This document shows, piece by piece, positions 1-21,100 of a DNA stretch of 64,000 bases (its first letter is position 1; every line of letters begins with the position of its first letter). The DNA is from Hyalella azteca (Eukaryota; Arthropoda; Malacostraca; Amphipoda; Hyalellidae). The stretch lies in NCBI RefSeq assembly GCF_000764305.2, contig NW_025934886.1, positions 641,663 to 705,662 on the forward strand, in the 5' to 3' direction. Below the pieces are notes generated by a model that worked only from the letters and a program-made list of their open reading frames with translations, made no database searches and was not told the origin of the DNA. Made by a program: the position numbers and the translations under genes.

Positions 1-2500
1 AAACGTTTAAATAGGAAACGTTTCAACAGCAGGAAACGTTTCATGAACCAAGAAACTTTGCGGCATAAACCAGAAAACGTTTCGTAGTGGAGTGAAGCAT
101 GCCACCTGTTCACTTGGGTTAATTATGAAGCATGAAACCCTATGTCTGATGGCGATTTCTATCGTTATATATGTTATATATGAATATAATTAACGATGGC
201 TACTGTAACCGTAAACAGCAGGTTAATAGGCATGCAGTAATAACTCATGCATTTGTTTGAACGCAGCGCATTTGCGCTCAAAGAACAAATGACTATCGCG
301 TTCCCTTCGCTTACACGACAGTCGCAGCCAGTCGCAGCATACCGGGCATGTTTATTTTCTAATTTTAGTACATAAAAACTCTACAAATATTTACATTGCT
401 TACTCATTCTGATATCAGAATATTCAAAAATTCCATCAAAACTTGATTGTTAACCGACCGTTTAGTGAGCATGCGAGTTTTTTTTAAAGCGTCTATCGAA
501 AACTCCCTAAGGTCAAATTAGATTTATATTGCTGATGAAAACTGATAGAATAGACTTAAAGCTTTTGGATGATAGTCAAATCTTAATAGTAATATTAATA
601 AATTATTAAAGTATTGTGTGAAGCACATAATCTATATTGCTCATTGAGTATGCAATTTATTCGTATTAACTGAGCTAACTGTATTATATTAACCATATGA
701 TTAATGTCACACTGCATTAACTCGTCGTTCAAGCACCTCACAAGAAGAAGACTAGGTTTGCTGTACTCAATTAACATGCATTTATTCTTACGTAATTGCC
801 ATCTTGAGATAACATAACATTATTTAATTTAGCAAAGACTTTATCACATATCTAAAATATTTTTCAATAACTTGTGGAGAAAAGAACGTGATTTCTGGCC
901 TATAATTATATCAATTATTGTATGATTCAAACTTCAGGCGAGGATTTGTATAGCGTATATACGGCTTCATTTTACATATTGTGAAGTCACCTGCAAGAAT
1001 CCCAATAATAGTTAATAAATAAATTCCCTATAAAACATTATACTCCTCATAATATTTTACCTAATACTAAATACTTGGTTTCATGTAGTAAGCAGTCTGA
1101 AGATAATTGATGATTATTTTCATTTCGATCCATGAATTGTCATGCAAACAAGTTATAATCTGGTTTGTATTTCAGGCTCAATAAATATCCGCATTATTTA
1201 TATATGAATGGAACAATACATATTTATGTGACAATTTTCATATCAATTAAACTGCAAACTTGCTGCAAAGCTTTATTTTTAATCATTGCCGTTTGTTGTT
1301 AAAGTTTCTATTTCTCATAAACGTTATTCCTACATTTTTAGCTATGTTGAATTAACTTTATTAATGATGATTTGTCAATTCTGCACGTGTGTTTTTTCCC
1401 GGTAAGAAAAATTATTCAAAAGGCAGTCGTTGATATATAATGAGGCTCAATACGACGCCGTTCTAATGAACAAGAATATGCTAAACAGCGGCGTTCTCAT
1501 GCCCATATAACTTTAACTTCAGCACGAATTACTGTGGCTCATTGTGAATATTATACCTAGATAATGTACTGTTTTAGTATTAACTTCGTTCAATAAAGTT
1601 GTTTAAATATTGGTTTAGCGCTTTATTTTCCTTGACACACCCCGAGTTGCATTCGGAAAATACGTAGTTACGGTAGTTGAAAACAGAAACGATGTTTCTA
1701 GAGGTTTTGAATATAAAGGGTTTCTGTTTGAAGTAATTTAGAAGATTTCATGTTGTAACTTCAATTTAGTGCATAATTTCCATCTATATTATTTTCAGTT
1801 TCAAAATCTACACTTTGTACCATACCGGCAAAACAATGGATCGCTTCAATTATCCAACCCAGATGACTCCACTTGTAAATTTTTTCTATATTAAAAATTG
1901 TTAATAATTTACGCAAACTCTACGGAATTTTGCGTCACATGTTGTAGGTATATAACTCAATTTCTCATGCCGTGTACACATTCACGCGACAAATAAACTT
2001 TATACATGGTTTATAAAATCATTGAAGTTCATGTTATCCCAGAAGGAGGGTAGTGTGAAGGACTCTCCATGTAACTAGCTAGTGTGAATAACTATCACTC
2101 CAAAACTATTCGTCTCTCACCGAATCTGACAGATAAATTATGTTATAAGTGCTGAATACTCCTTCCTCTGAGGTGGATGGCAAGTATCTTGTGTATCTTA
2201 AGAAACAATTAAAGAACAGAAATTAGAAGTCGCTATATCGGCAGCAGACTGCGCCTGGCACTTACACGAAAAGCAATGACAGAGAGAAGTAAGGTGACCT
2301 AACACCGCACCACATGAGGTCATTAATTCTGAAAATATGGAAATCAATCATAAAAAAGTCACCCGGATGGGAGAAAAAAAGGTGCGTGTGGGCCTCTTAG
2401 GATCGTGCAAAATACCCAGTCAAATAAATTACTTAATTTGCCTGCAAATAATGACCATTCTCCGTTGTTGGATCGGGACAGTACTATCAAAACTCGTTGA
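1..2500. other. Intergenic AT-rich sequence, no gene seen
   Basis: No convincing coding region or RNA gene. The first 90 bases contain four or five spaced copies of a GGAAACGTTTCA-like word, a short degenerate repeat. The rest is AT-rich with only short chance reading frames. Confidence 0.6.
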
Positions 2501-2806
2501 AGTACACGTAGCGGCCTATGTATACATCGCATCCAAAGCACACGTACAGGCTCAAGTACACGAACCGGCCTAAGTACACGTTGCAGCCTAGTAGGTGCAC
2601 GTAGCGGCCTAACTACACGTAGCGGCTTATGTACGCATAGCGTCCTACATGTACGTAGCGGCCTATGTACACGTAGCGGCTTAGGTACGCATAGCGTCCC
2701 ACACGTACGTAGCGGCCTAAGTGCACTTTCCGGCCTTTGGACATGTAGCAGCCTAACTACACGTAGCGGCTTAAGGACGCATAGCGTCCTACATGTACGT
2801 CATAGC
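2500..2806. repeat. Minisatellite, about 21-22 bp unit
   Basis: About 14 imperfect head-to-tail copies of a unit resembling TACACGTAGCGGCCTAAG. A higher-order alternation is visible: GTAGCGGC units alternate with CATAGCGTCC units. The array ends about 60 bp before a SINE. No coding role is apparent. Confidence 0.8.
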
Positions 2807-2868
2807 AGCCAGTTTCCCGTTTTTGATTCTTCGGTTTAGATTGAAAAGGCGTCAGCAATTGGCTGACG

Positions 2869-3114
2869 AAGTTGGCCCAGTGATTACAGTTCAGAGTACC
2901 AAGACTGGAGCAGAGAGGCGCGGGTTCGATCCCAGCTCTGTGCGCCTGTTTCTGGTCAGAATCGGCGAGGGAGGCCGCGGGCGGTTAAGCAAAGCAAATT
3001 TGAAGCAGTGAGTTGCGCGTTCGAGACCGCATCAAGCTGTGAATATTCTGCGATGTTAAGAATCGGCGACAGGCCGACGGTCTAATAAACACTGAAACCG
3101 CTATTATTATAATA
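2869..3114 (+). mobile_element. tRNA-derived SINE, copy 1
   Basis: The left part has an internal RNA polymerase III promoter: an A-box-like TGGCCCAGTGATTACAG and a B box GGGTTCGATCCC. A second B-box-like GTTCGAGACC lies downstream near 3019. The 3' tail (AAGAATCGGCGACAGGCC, then TAATAAACACTGAAACCGCT) ends in a short ATT repeat. Three further copies occur in the window. The tail resembles the 3' end of the LINE at 3661-4470, so this is inferred to be a LINE-mobilised SINE. It is not a functional tRNA gene, because no cloverleaf closes. Confidence 0.85.
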
Positions 3115-3319
3115 CATCGCAACTGAATATAATAGTGCGGCCCCTTGACTCGAGTCCTGGTGTTATCTTCCTCCTATGGCGAAGTCAGGCGAGGGTGAAA
3201 TAAAAAATAGATAAATGGAATGAAATTTTTGAATAAAGATTACGTACAGAAACGATTGTCGAACACACCTATATATATATAAGCTAGGTGTGTGAATGGG
3301 GGACGTGAGACCTCATTGA

Positions 3320-3500
3320 TGCTCATTTGGAACCCGTATGCTAATTGGGGTTCATCTGGAACCTGTGTGCTCATTATTGCTCATTTTCAAGCAGTGTGCT
3401 CATTTCATTGACGTTCATTTGGAACCCGTATATAGTTGTTCATCTGGAACTTGTGTGCCCATTGGTGCTCATTTTCAAGCAGTGTGCTCATTTTTAACAT
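3320..3500. repeat. Direct duplication, about 93-bp period
   Basis: Two copies of a segment beginning TCATTTGGAACCCGTAT (about 3322 and 3415), each ending in TTTTCAAGCAGTGTGCTCAT. A short open frame spans it, but the duplication alone explains its regular composition. Confidence 0.6.
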
Positions 3501-3660
3501 GCCGAGTTATTGAGAGATGCAAACAAAGCCATGGAAGATACGCTGGTGTGGAGTGTGGATATAAGACTCGCACGATATTGGCAATATTAAGGTTTCAACT
3601 ATCTAATCCATTCACAAATTAATAAATCTATTCGTTACAATATAATAGATTAGAATAGAA

Positions 3661-4470
3661 ATGTCGGCACTGAAGAAATAGGCCCATGGCCTGTTGCCGA
3701 TTCTTGAATTTTTCGTGACTTGATTCACAAGGGATCCAGCCTTTGGAACCCGATTTTTCCATAACTGACGATTGATTGAGATAGCTGCTGGACTTATTGC
3801 CTGGTCCGTAATTTGCTAGGCATTTTTAGACCGAACAAATTTGCTAGGCAATTTAAGACTCCTGCATAGCTTCGTCTAGCCTGTTCATGAAGGCGTTTAT
3901 ACTCGGAGCGTCAACGATGCTAACAGGGAGGCTGTTCCACATGTCGGTGACTCGAAGCGAGAAGAAATGTTGTCGCATGGATGTGTTACAACGCAGTTTT
4001 TTAGTTTATAGCCGTGCCCCTGGTGTTGGTTCTTGTTTCAAATTCTATTAATCCTTCTGGGACCTTGTATAAGCCATGAGTATACTTGTATGCTTCAATG
4101 AGTTCCCCACGCAGTCGTCGATAACTGAGGCTTGGAAGCTTCATAATCTTGAATCTTTCCTCATAGGACTTGCCTTTCAAGCCCGGAATTATCCTTGTTG
4201 CACGTCTTTGAATACTCTTTATTAAATTTTTGTCCTTTTCAAGTTTCGGTGACCACACGACGTTTCCAAACTCCTAGGTTCGGGCGCACGACAGCAACGA
4301 ACAACTGCTTCATCGCTTCTGCATCTAGGAACTCGAAAGAGCGTCTGAGCAGCGCAAGTTGTTTATTGGATTTATTAACTTGACCTTCAATATGTTTCGT
4401 AAATTTCAACTTATTGTCGATATTAACTCCTAAATCTTTTTTTCATTGTCGACTTCGACATCGTCACTCT
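3661..4470 (-). mobile_element. Decayed non-LTR retrotransposon (LINE), 3' end of the reverse-transcriptase ORF plus 3' tail
   Basis: Read on the minus strand, three frames together give the familiar C-terminal block of Jockey/CR1-type reverse transcriptases. A DNKLKFTKHI segment comes first, then a VVRPNLEFGNVVWSP segment, QRRAT.IIPGLKGKSYEERF, LPSLSYRRLRGELIEAYKY, and finally FFSLRVTDMWNSLPVSIVDA with INAFMNRLDEAM. The frame shifts near 4275 (one extra base) and again near 4010, so the copy is dead. After the ORF comes a 3' tail at 3661-3720 that matches the SINE tail. The 5' part is missing, as expected for a truncated LINE insertion. Confidence 0.85.
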
Positions 4471-5174
4471 GTCGTTGCAACCGTGTATTAAAACTTATAA
4501 TATAAAGACTTTAAGTCAGAAGATAATGCCCGCAAGATATTAAAGCAGATTCAACATTTCAAATTTTTTACTTTATGTTCTAGGAGTATTTATGTACCTG
4601 TAATCACGAGAGTTATGTCACTTACTTCTATTCTGAGACATTGACTAACTCGGATCAAATTTTTATCCTTTGTCAAACGAAGACACGCCCAATGGACAGG
4701 GAGAAGGAGCTATTATATGAGACCGTGACATGACCGAAAATTGCGGTTGATAGCACCCTCCGAGAACTGGCGTAGAATATTCTTATATCGCAATTTTAAA
4801 ATAAAAAACACGGAGACGAGATCGACCTGAGATGTGATCGCAATATTGTTGGAGAGGTTAGTGAGAAGAATCGCTTACAGCTGAATCGATTAGGAGATAA
4901 TTTCCTGAAAATTAAATTGTTGTTCTTGACTTGCTTGGAATGAATGAAGTACGCTGTTTAATTTAGAGAAATAGAAATCAGTTGGAAGTACAAAAGTTAA
5001 CCTGTATAACCATTGGGAATTGCATTCAGTGATTCGCACTAGTATCGAGTGAAAAGGTGTTTGTAAGAAGGGATTATTGTTTTTATACTAAAATGGAAAA
5101 AAAAAACTTATCAATAAACATGAGTATTGGTATCTATATCAAAGTTCAATGAAAAAATTTGCTGAAGTTTAGGG

Positions 5175-5182
5175 TATAAAAG
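5175..5182 (+). promoter_or_regulatory. TATA box of the beta-tubulin gene
   Basis: TATAAAAG lies about 140 bp upstream of the start codon. The transcription start is expected about 30 bp downstream (near 5205-5215), giving a 5' UTR of roughly 100 bp with no intervening splice site needed. The position relative to a real gene makes this more than a chance match. Confidence 0.7.
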
Positions 5183-5314
5183 TACTGTTGGGGTAGGTTT
5201 AGGCGCGTTGCAGATATTTCGAGATTGATCGCATCTTCACCGACGACCGCACCAGTAACCGTCAGATCTCTCTTTCAAGGCGTGGCAGTTGAGCAAGCAC
5301 GACAATATTTCAAG

Positions 5315-13556
<8,242 letters not shown>

Positions 13557-13736
13557 GCCTTCTAGTTCGACGCTACGGATTTATGATTATTATTACAGAT
13601 CGATTACTTTATGCACATTCCAAATTTTTCGTGCGTTTTTATACTTTTCCTATCGAAATCTTAGTGGAATAATGTTGAACATTCCTTTTGCGACTTCTCT
13701 ATTCTGTTCCTTTATTTCGGATTCGATGATTTTTCT

Positions 13737-13742
13737 ATTAAA
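13737..13742 (+). terminator. Poly(A) signal of the beta-tubulin gene
   Basis: ATTAAA, the commonest variant of AATAAA, lies 181 bp after the stop codon and is followed by a T-rich stretch at about 13761. It gives a plausible short 3' UTR. Confidence 0.55.
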
Positions 13743-13769
13743 ATATTAGATCATTGTCCATTTTTTTGT

Positions 13770-14529
13770 CCTTCAGCTATGTTTTAATGATTACCAAAAA
13801 TCCTGTTGAATATGTAATCACATCAACTTGCTGGGGAACGATTGTAGATTATCGCTTTCAATACCTTAGTAGCAACGCAATTAAGAAGCACTAGTATTCA
13901 CCTGTGGTGAAACGTGGACTCGTGAATTAGAATTGATCAGTCTGCACAGCTCTACATTGATAACGTCTGCGGTGTTAAGAAGGTACCTGAACCTGGAGCA
14001 TCGAAGAAACTAATCGCGTAAGAAGTATGTAGAAGTACATTCTGAGTTACCGTTGCCAAATCGATCAAACTGAAAAACTATCTCGATGGAAGCGGTGAAT
14101 TTAAAAACCGCGGGTACCTGTTAAGGAACAATCCGAAGTTGAAGTTACCTTAGAGCACTTAGCGGTTCATTAGGCTTTATACAATATTAGAGCTGTTGGC
14201 CCCAAAATGCGGCTCGTTCCACTTGTGACATTTACAGCTTCAGGTTTCACGTGAATGCTCTCTAGATCATAGACACGGTTTATTTATCACTTCTTGGATA
14301 TGTTTACTGCCTAACGCTAGATAAAATGGTCAAGATTTACTGCTCCTACCGCGTGCCAGGCGCAGGTCTCAGTGGCCGACCTACCGTCAAATTCAATCAG
14401 CACTACCATTATAACGTTGCTTATTATATAGTTTAGCAGTATATTATGCAAATAGTAATATCTTGTGACGACAAATACGGTGAAATACCAAACATTAGTG
14501 TTGCAATGCGGTACAGGACGGCAGTGGTT
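13770..14529. other. Intergenic, no feature seen
   Basis: Between the beta-tubulin 3' end and the second SINE copy I see no coding exon, RNA gene or organised repeat. Confidence 0.5.
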
Positions 14530-14774
14530 GGGCAGGGTGGCCCAGTGGTTACAGTTCAGAGTACCAAGATTGGAGCAGAGAGGCGCGGGTTCGATCCCAG
14601 CTCTGTGCGCCAGTTTCTGGTCAGAATCGGCGAGGAGGACGGGCGGTTGAGCAAAGCAAAAATTGAAGCAGCGAATTGCGAGTTCGAGACTCGCACCAAG
14701 CTGTGGATGTTAAGAATCGGCTACAGGCCTTCGGCCTAATAAACGCTGAAACCGCTATTATTATTATTATTATA
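14530..14774 (+). mobile_element. tRNA-derived SINE, copy 2 (best preserved)
   Basis: Box A TGGCCCAGTGGTTACAG, box B GGGTTCGATCCC, a second B-like GAGTTCGAGACTC, and the LINE-like tail AAGAATCGGCTACAGGCC. It ends in about seven ATT units. It is the most complete copy in the window and lies 330 bp upstream of the FMR1 start codon, so it may sit near that promoter. Confidence 0.88.
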
Positions 14775-15106
14775 ATGTTCCTTCTTCAAACGGCACTATA
14801 TCACAAAAATCGATCATGGGTTTTTTTGGCTGGAAATTCACTATTTATATTTTAGGGCCGCTGCAATAAAATATTTTGAGGATTAATATTGCGCATTTGA
14901 TTTAGGAAATTAAATACAAAAAGCATGTATGACCATTTTTCTTTGGATCTCGTACATGAATACATTTTTATTCTTTTGTTGCTTCTACTAACCACTGTAC
15001 ACCACAGATGTGTTTTTCGCTAAACGTTTGATTACCTTGAAGGTTTAGTGTGCTCCTGTACTGTTGTGGCAATAGAATTACCCAGCATGCACTGCCGGTA
15101 GTCAAG

Positions 15107-18100
15107 ATGGACGAGTTGTTTGTGGAAGCTTTAGGCCCTGGCGGTGCCTATTATAAGGTAAATACTGAATGAAAATATAATAAAATTAGGATTAACTCGT
15201 CATCCGTGTATATATTCGTCGTTCAACCTTGTTTTATTAAATTTTTCATCTAGACGGAAGTGCGTCATGTGTATTCTCACCTAGCCTTAAAGCGGCCGCG
15301 TGTCCCGTAGATTTTTGGGTTTAATTGTTGATAAAAAAGTTCACTTTTTTAAAAATTATGTAGGTATATAATTAAAAGAATTATGGCTAATTAAATTTGA
15401 GTCCTCTCCAGTATCGGTCCTAAATCTCTTAATGGTTGGGAAATTGGGAATCTTGTCCAGATTTGAATGCTCGTCCTGCGTACCTAGCCTACCTACCTAA
15501 GTAACCTAATTCTGAATTCATCACGTGAATTTGTGTCAAATGTCAATTAGGCTACCTACCTACATAGGTCCTAGGTATTTGTAAATTCGGTAGTATGCTG
15601 CAGCATACTTCACTCAATTAGCATTGATCTTTGCTCAATATATTTCTTTGAATTCTTTCTAGCCTACTTAAAAATTTCTTGAGTCTTTCCTTAGCTTAAA
15701 ACATTTTTTTAAATTGTGTAGCCTAATAGACTTGACCATTTCCTTTCCACAACTGATAATCCTGATGTTCATGCTTCCAAATTTCCAATCCAAACTTCCA
15801 CGCATCTAAATCATCACTATCAGTAGGTAAATGACAACTTCCAATTGGTAATTCTGTTGTTATTTGATTTAATTTGAATTAGGTTATTACATTGAGACAA
15901 GACTGTTATGTGGAATTCTGTATAGGTAATATATTCTAATGTCAATATAAGAAAACGTATAAAAAAAAAACCCTACCAGGCTACCACCGCATCACACCAC
16001 CTTCCACTGCAATGAAAATTGATAAACTGAGCACATTAGAAACTGCCGCAGCAGCCACACTTCCGAAATCGCGCGTGGTTCGACATCCAATCCTGTGTTG
16101 GCAACGCCTCAATCAAGTTAACTAGTCGTCTATCTCTAGGGTAGTAGACAAATTTTTGCAATGAATACGTTCTAAAATAAAAAAAAAACACGTCCACATT
16201 TGTAAAAAATTCTCACGATTGGAAAGACCAACAAAGTTTTTGATTTCACACAAAATTATGAGATGAACTTCTACTTTTTCACTGCGTACATTCACATCAT
16301 ACTTCCTATGTTTATGTAATTACAGGACGCCATCACACACTCTTTTGTTTGGTTGTGTCTTGTTTGATTTCACAATAAATAGATTTGATTCACATTCCAT
16401 TCTGAGATTTAAATGATTGAAAGTTTTTTTGAATTATAAAAACCCATTTATACATTCCAGATTTGAATTTTTTCCATTTTTACCCTATTATGTTGAATTT
16501 ATCTTGATAAATTCATTTCAAATTCTGACTGATTTCGTCTGCCATCACGCGTTTTCGAACGTTTTGTGTCTTTTAGAAAATGTTGTTTAACATGGGAAAC
16601 TATTTCATTATATAAAACATAGAACACATACCATATAGTGCATTAATAATACAATTTAATTTAGTAAATATTAATTTTTAATTTAAAAAATATAATCAGA
16701 TTTTTAATTCAACATTTTTCTAATAGAATTTAATTCTACAGCATGTACCATCTAGTGTATTAAATAATAAAATTTGATTTAGTAAAATTTAATTTTAATT
16801 AATTTTTTAATTTAATTTAATTCTACAGCTTCAATTGGTAAAAATGAGCACCATAGGAATGAAAGTAAAACTGTCTTTCATACATCACACATTGAATGGC
16901 ATTGGATGGATTTGATAGGTATTTTATTAATCCTGTTTATATATAAGAACGGAAATGACTCTTCTATTTCAGAATGATAATGGAAATGTTCCTACTATTT
17001 CAGAAAATGCTAAATTAATGATCCATATTAGAATTAAATAGACATTACGAGTTCTGAATTATCTTCAAAAGTTTGTTTTCGTTTGTTTGATCAGAAGTTT
17101 TTGTTCGTTTGATCAGAAGTTTTCATTCATTTGATCAGAAGTTTTCTTTCGTTTGATCAGAAGTTTAGTTTTGTTTGATCAGAAGTTTTTGTTTGTTTGA
17201 TTAGAAGTTTTTGTTCGTTTGATCAGAAGTTTTCGTTCGTTTGATCAGAAACAGAAAAGGTTTCGTTTGTTTGATTAAAAACAACATAATTATTCATTCT
17301 CTTGCACTAAGTATAAGAGTGATTAGTTGGACTCGGTTACCGTCTGCATTGATTATCCCGCTAGATTAGCGGGATGTGGTATTCAATTCAGTAGCACGTT
17401 AGCTCACGTGTTATGTAGTTCTGCTCGTCTGAACTCTGAATTGCGTGTTTAGTGTGCATGATGAAAAACTCTGCCTAATGATTACTTAATGAAGTTTAGT
17501 TAATTGCGGTCAACTTAAGAGACAAATTTTCAACTAACTAATACTTTTTATAAGTCTAATTTTAATTGTTGAGTGAAAGGTGCAGGCATACAACTTCCAA
17601 GTGATTAGGTACTTTATAGAAACTGAGCAAGTTAGCATACATATTTTAAGCCTTTAAAAAGTTCATTTTTTGCCTCAAATAACGATGTTGGGTAGAAAAA
17701 GTGGTCTTAGTGGATCGAAATAATATATGAACCTTTGAAATTAGAATTCCATCCTGACAAGACATGAATATATCTGTTTGTTCTCCAAGTTCTAGGCTCT
17801 AATTCTGAAACAAATTTTGAGGCCATTTCTTTTGGAAATATTTTTTCAACTCATCCCTGGCATGTTGTAAAATTACTTGGGCCCAAGTGGAAATTTCACT
17901 TCCCTGACACTGACAGACGTACTAAAATTTTGTACATGTGCAGAATTAGCCTATGGCAGTTTTGACAGATGAGTGCAGATTTGGGATGTGGGAGGAATAT
18001 CTATATTTAACCATGGAATTGGGTAATTCTCTTGAAATATCATGAATCACTTTCACAGAACTGAAAATGTTGTTAAACAATGTCATACCAGTACCAGCAT

Positions 18101-21100
18101 TATCATACATAAGAAATTGGTTTAAATATTGAGTAAATGAGAAAATTAAAAATGAACTGATTCTGAAAAATCTCTGGTTTGCCACTATGTGTAACTATGA
18201 TGCGAGGCTGACATACACAGGTTTTGTAGTGAACTCACAACCTTTGTTGCTCTGGATCTCGTGAATCATACTTCAGGAAATGTTTACAATTTCTCAGGCA
18301 TGGATGGCAATGCTTAAATGTAATAAATTACACATTTATACAAGACACAGAAAAATAAAGACCAGAAATATTATTTAGCATTTTATTGATCCTTTAATGA
18401 TTTGTTAAAATTTGTACAGTAAAATGAAATAATGCTAACCAAATATATGTTAGTCATATATGGTAGGTAGTTATGATGCTATCAATTAATTGATCAATTT
18501 ATAAATCAATGATCAACAGTTCTGCTTTAATTATTTTAATTTATATTCAAATTCAGAGATGAAATATTAAATCGTGGGATCTATGCTGGTGTAATTAGCG
18601 TCATAAATTGTTTCATATTCGTTGACTGCAAAGTGAAATATAATTGGAATATATGGTTATTTATAGAATGCCAACTATAAGGCAGAGAAAAATTACAAGG
18701 TCCCATTTACCCTCGATGCAATAAAACCTCTTCATTGGTGCAGCTCAGGCACTTTTACCTACATTCACAATTTGTAGGACATGAATAGCATTTGCAAATG
18801 TGCATGCAATGTGCATGTTGACTTCATGCACTGAACTGGTTGGACAAAAGCCCTGAACCTGCCCTTCACCTGATCTCCCTTTAGCCACATTTTAGTCCCT
18901 CAATTTGAAACCCATAATTATGAAATTAATTACATGGTTTCTCATGCTTATTGCGCAGTGGTGAGATTTTTTACAATTTTGCCTCCTCTCCTTTGCAAAT
19001 AAAATGGTAAAACTGGTACAAACCGGCAAATTCAGTCCCGTAGCTATGTTTTATTCCCTCAATTCGAAACCAATAATTATGAAATTAAATACATATCATC
19101 AGTATTGTCAGTTGTGTAGCTTTTCAATTAAAGCTAATTTATAACCTAATTTATTTTGCAATATGAAACATTGAACAGTTAGTGACTGGAAAGACACTCA
19201 TAATCTAAATTCTTTCTCCCAGGAAAAATTGAACACCATTGGCTAACAAAGCAACTATTGATCTTATTATCACAAGTAATTTACCTAATAGTAATGTCGA
19301 CAGTATTTTTCAAATGAATTTCACTAGAAAGCAGATGTGTTGACCAATGAGTGAAATTAATATGAAGTAATTTAGTATGCTTTGGTAAAATTAGTTCATG
19401 CTACTATTTTCACAAAGTTGTACAGGCATGTCGATGTGTAGTAATACACTCCAACTACAGAGCCAACTGAGTTATTATGGTGCCAATAATGATGGCAATA
19501 ACAGACTTGATGAGAACCATTTAGGAACAGAAAATGTTAACTTTCATGTACAGTTTTCCAAAATAAGGCAACTGAAATTTGAAATATTTTACTGTGAGAT
19601 GAACTCTCTAGTATTTATGAGCAAAATTATACTGTGAAAAATCATTGCTTAACAGTTGCTATGAAGAAACAATTAAGGAAGTTTCTCTGATGGCAAACTA
19701 TAGTATCATCCATTCCATCAGAGAGCCACACCTATGACTATCACTGTCCTTATTCAATAAAAAATTGCCAGTTAATGTTGTATAACTAGTTACAAATGAT
19801 TACTTTATCAGTATTGCTTGATAAAATTTCAGGAAGAAATTTTAAGACTTCTCATTAAAATCTAAGATGCATTGGCAAAATCACATGCTGCAAGAAATCC
19901 AAATCATGAAATACGTTTGAGTATGTTTATACAGCAATCCCTTGATTAGCACGGTTTTGAATACTGCGGTTTTGATTAACGCGGAAAAAAAATTTGCGAC
20001 CTACCCTTAATCTACGCGGTGACAGTTTTGATTAGCGCGACTTTTTTTTCACAACGCATCATTTTCCCGCCTCTAGCCAGAGGTGTTACATTCGTAACAA
20101 AAGTGTTACTTTTTGCTTATTAGATCTTATGTTGTTAATTTTGTTACGACTTTTGGAAAAATTCGCCAAATGTTGTTACTTTATGAATTTCAGTCGATAA
20201 TTCTTTAAATAAGGTCCCATTCCGTAGGCACTTGTGCTGACTACAGAGTCGGTTTAACTGCGCCTTGTCTTGTTCATAACTCGAATGGTCGAGCTCGGCA
20301 ACGTTTGCCGGTAAGTGCGCCATGCCGGTGCTCTAGTTACTCGTTAGCCTTCAACTGGTCAAGATCGCTGCCATATCTACTGCTCACTTTTATCAAACTA
20401 CATAATTTTCCTTGATAAATTACTGTCATAATTATGGACAAAAAAGGGATTGCTTGAACCTAAAAATATCACTTTAGAGACTAAGCTTGAATGATGAATT
20501 TAACTAAGCAAAATATGATGAATTTTAGTGGAAAAAAAATTATTATGTAACTTTGCTATTTTTGAGGATTCATTATAATTATTCCCATATATTCTTAAGT
20601 TTGATTAGCGCGGTTTTGCTTAACACGGTAAAACTCGGGGATTTATTAACCGCGTTAATCAAGGGATTGCTGTACTTCATTATCAGGGCATAGCATGTGT
20701 TGCAAAGGAAAAGTGACAGAAAAAGCATGTTGGAGCAAACATAATCAATTTATTTAACTAGTAGAAATAAACTTAGTTCATTATGAAATACTTTGAAAAC
20801 TCAGTGTTCCTTAAAAATTGTGAAAATATCAGTTATATCTTGTAGCCACATGAACAGCAGGAAATAAAGGCATCCTCGCCTCTTGGTAGATTAAAGTTCA
20901 AGTGCAAAGTTGCCAAGTAGTATTTTTGCTGTGGTGAGCACAGCCAATCATTCACACATTGGTTGTGTTCACATAAGATATTTTTCTCGAGCTCTACGAC
21001 AAGCATGAACATCGTGCCAGGTCTAGTAGTTGCTGCACCAGCTGCGGTTTGCAGTGCGCATCTGGTATTCAGCTGAGCTGACGCTTGTCACTTGTTCCTT

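Noticed and set aside
2337..2573. Short frame entering the 2.5-kb minisatellite
   Set aside because: Its C-terminal part is minisatellite sequence and the rest has no similarity or splice context.
2880..2960. tRNA gene suggested by box A and box B
   Set aside because: The region occurs four times with a long LINE-like tail and does not fold into a tRNA cloverleaf; it is a SINE body.
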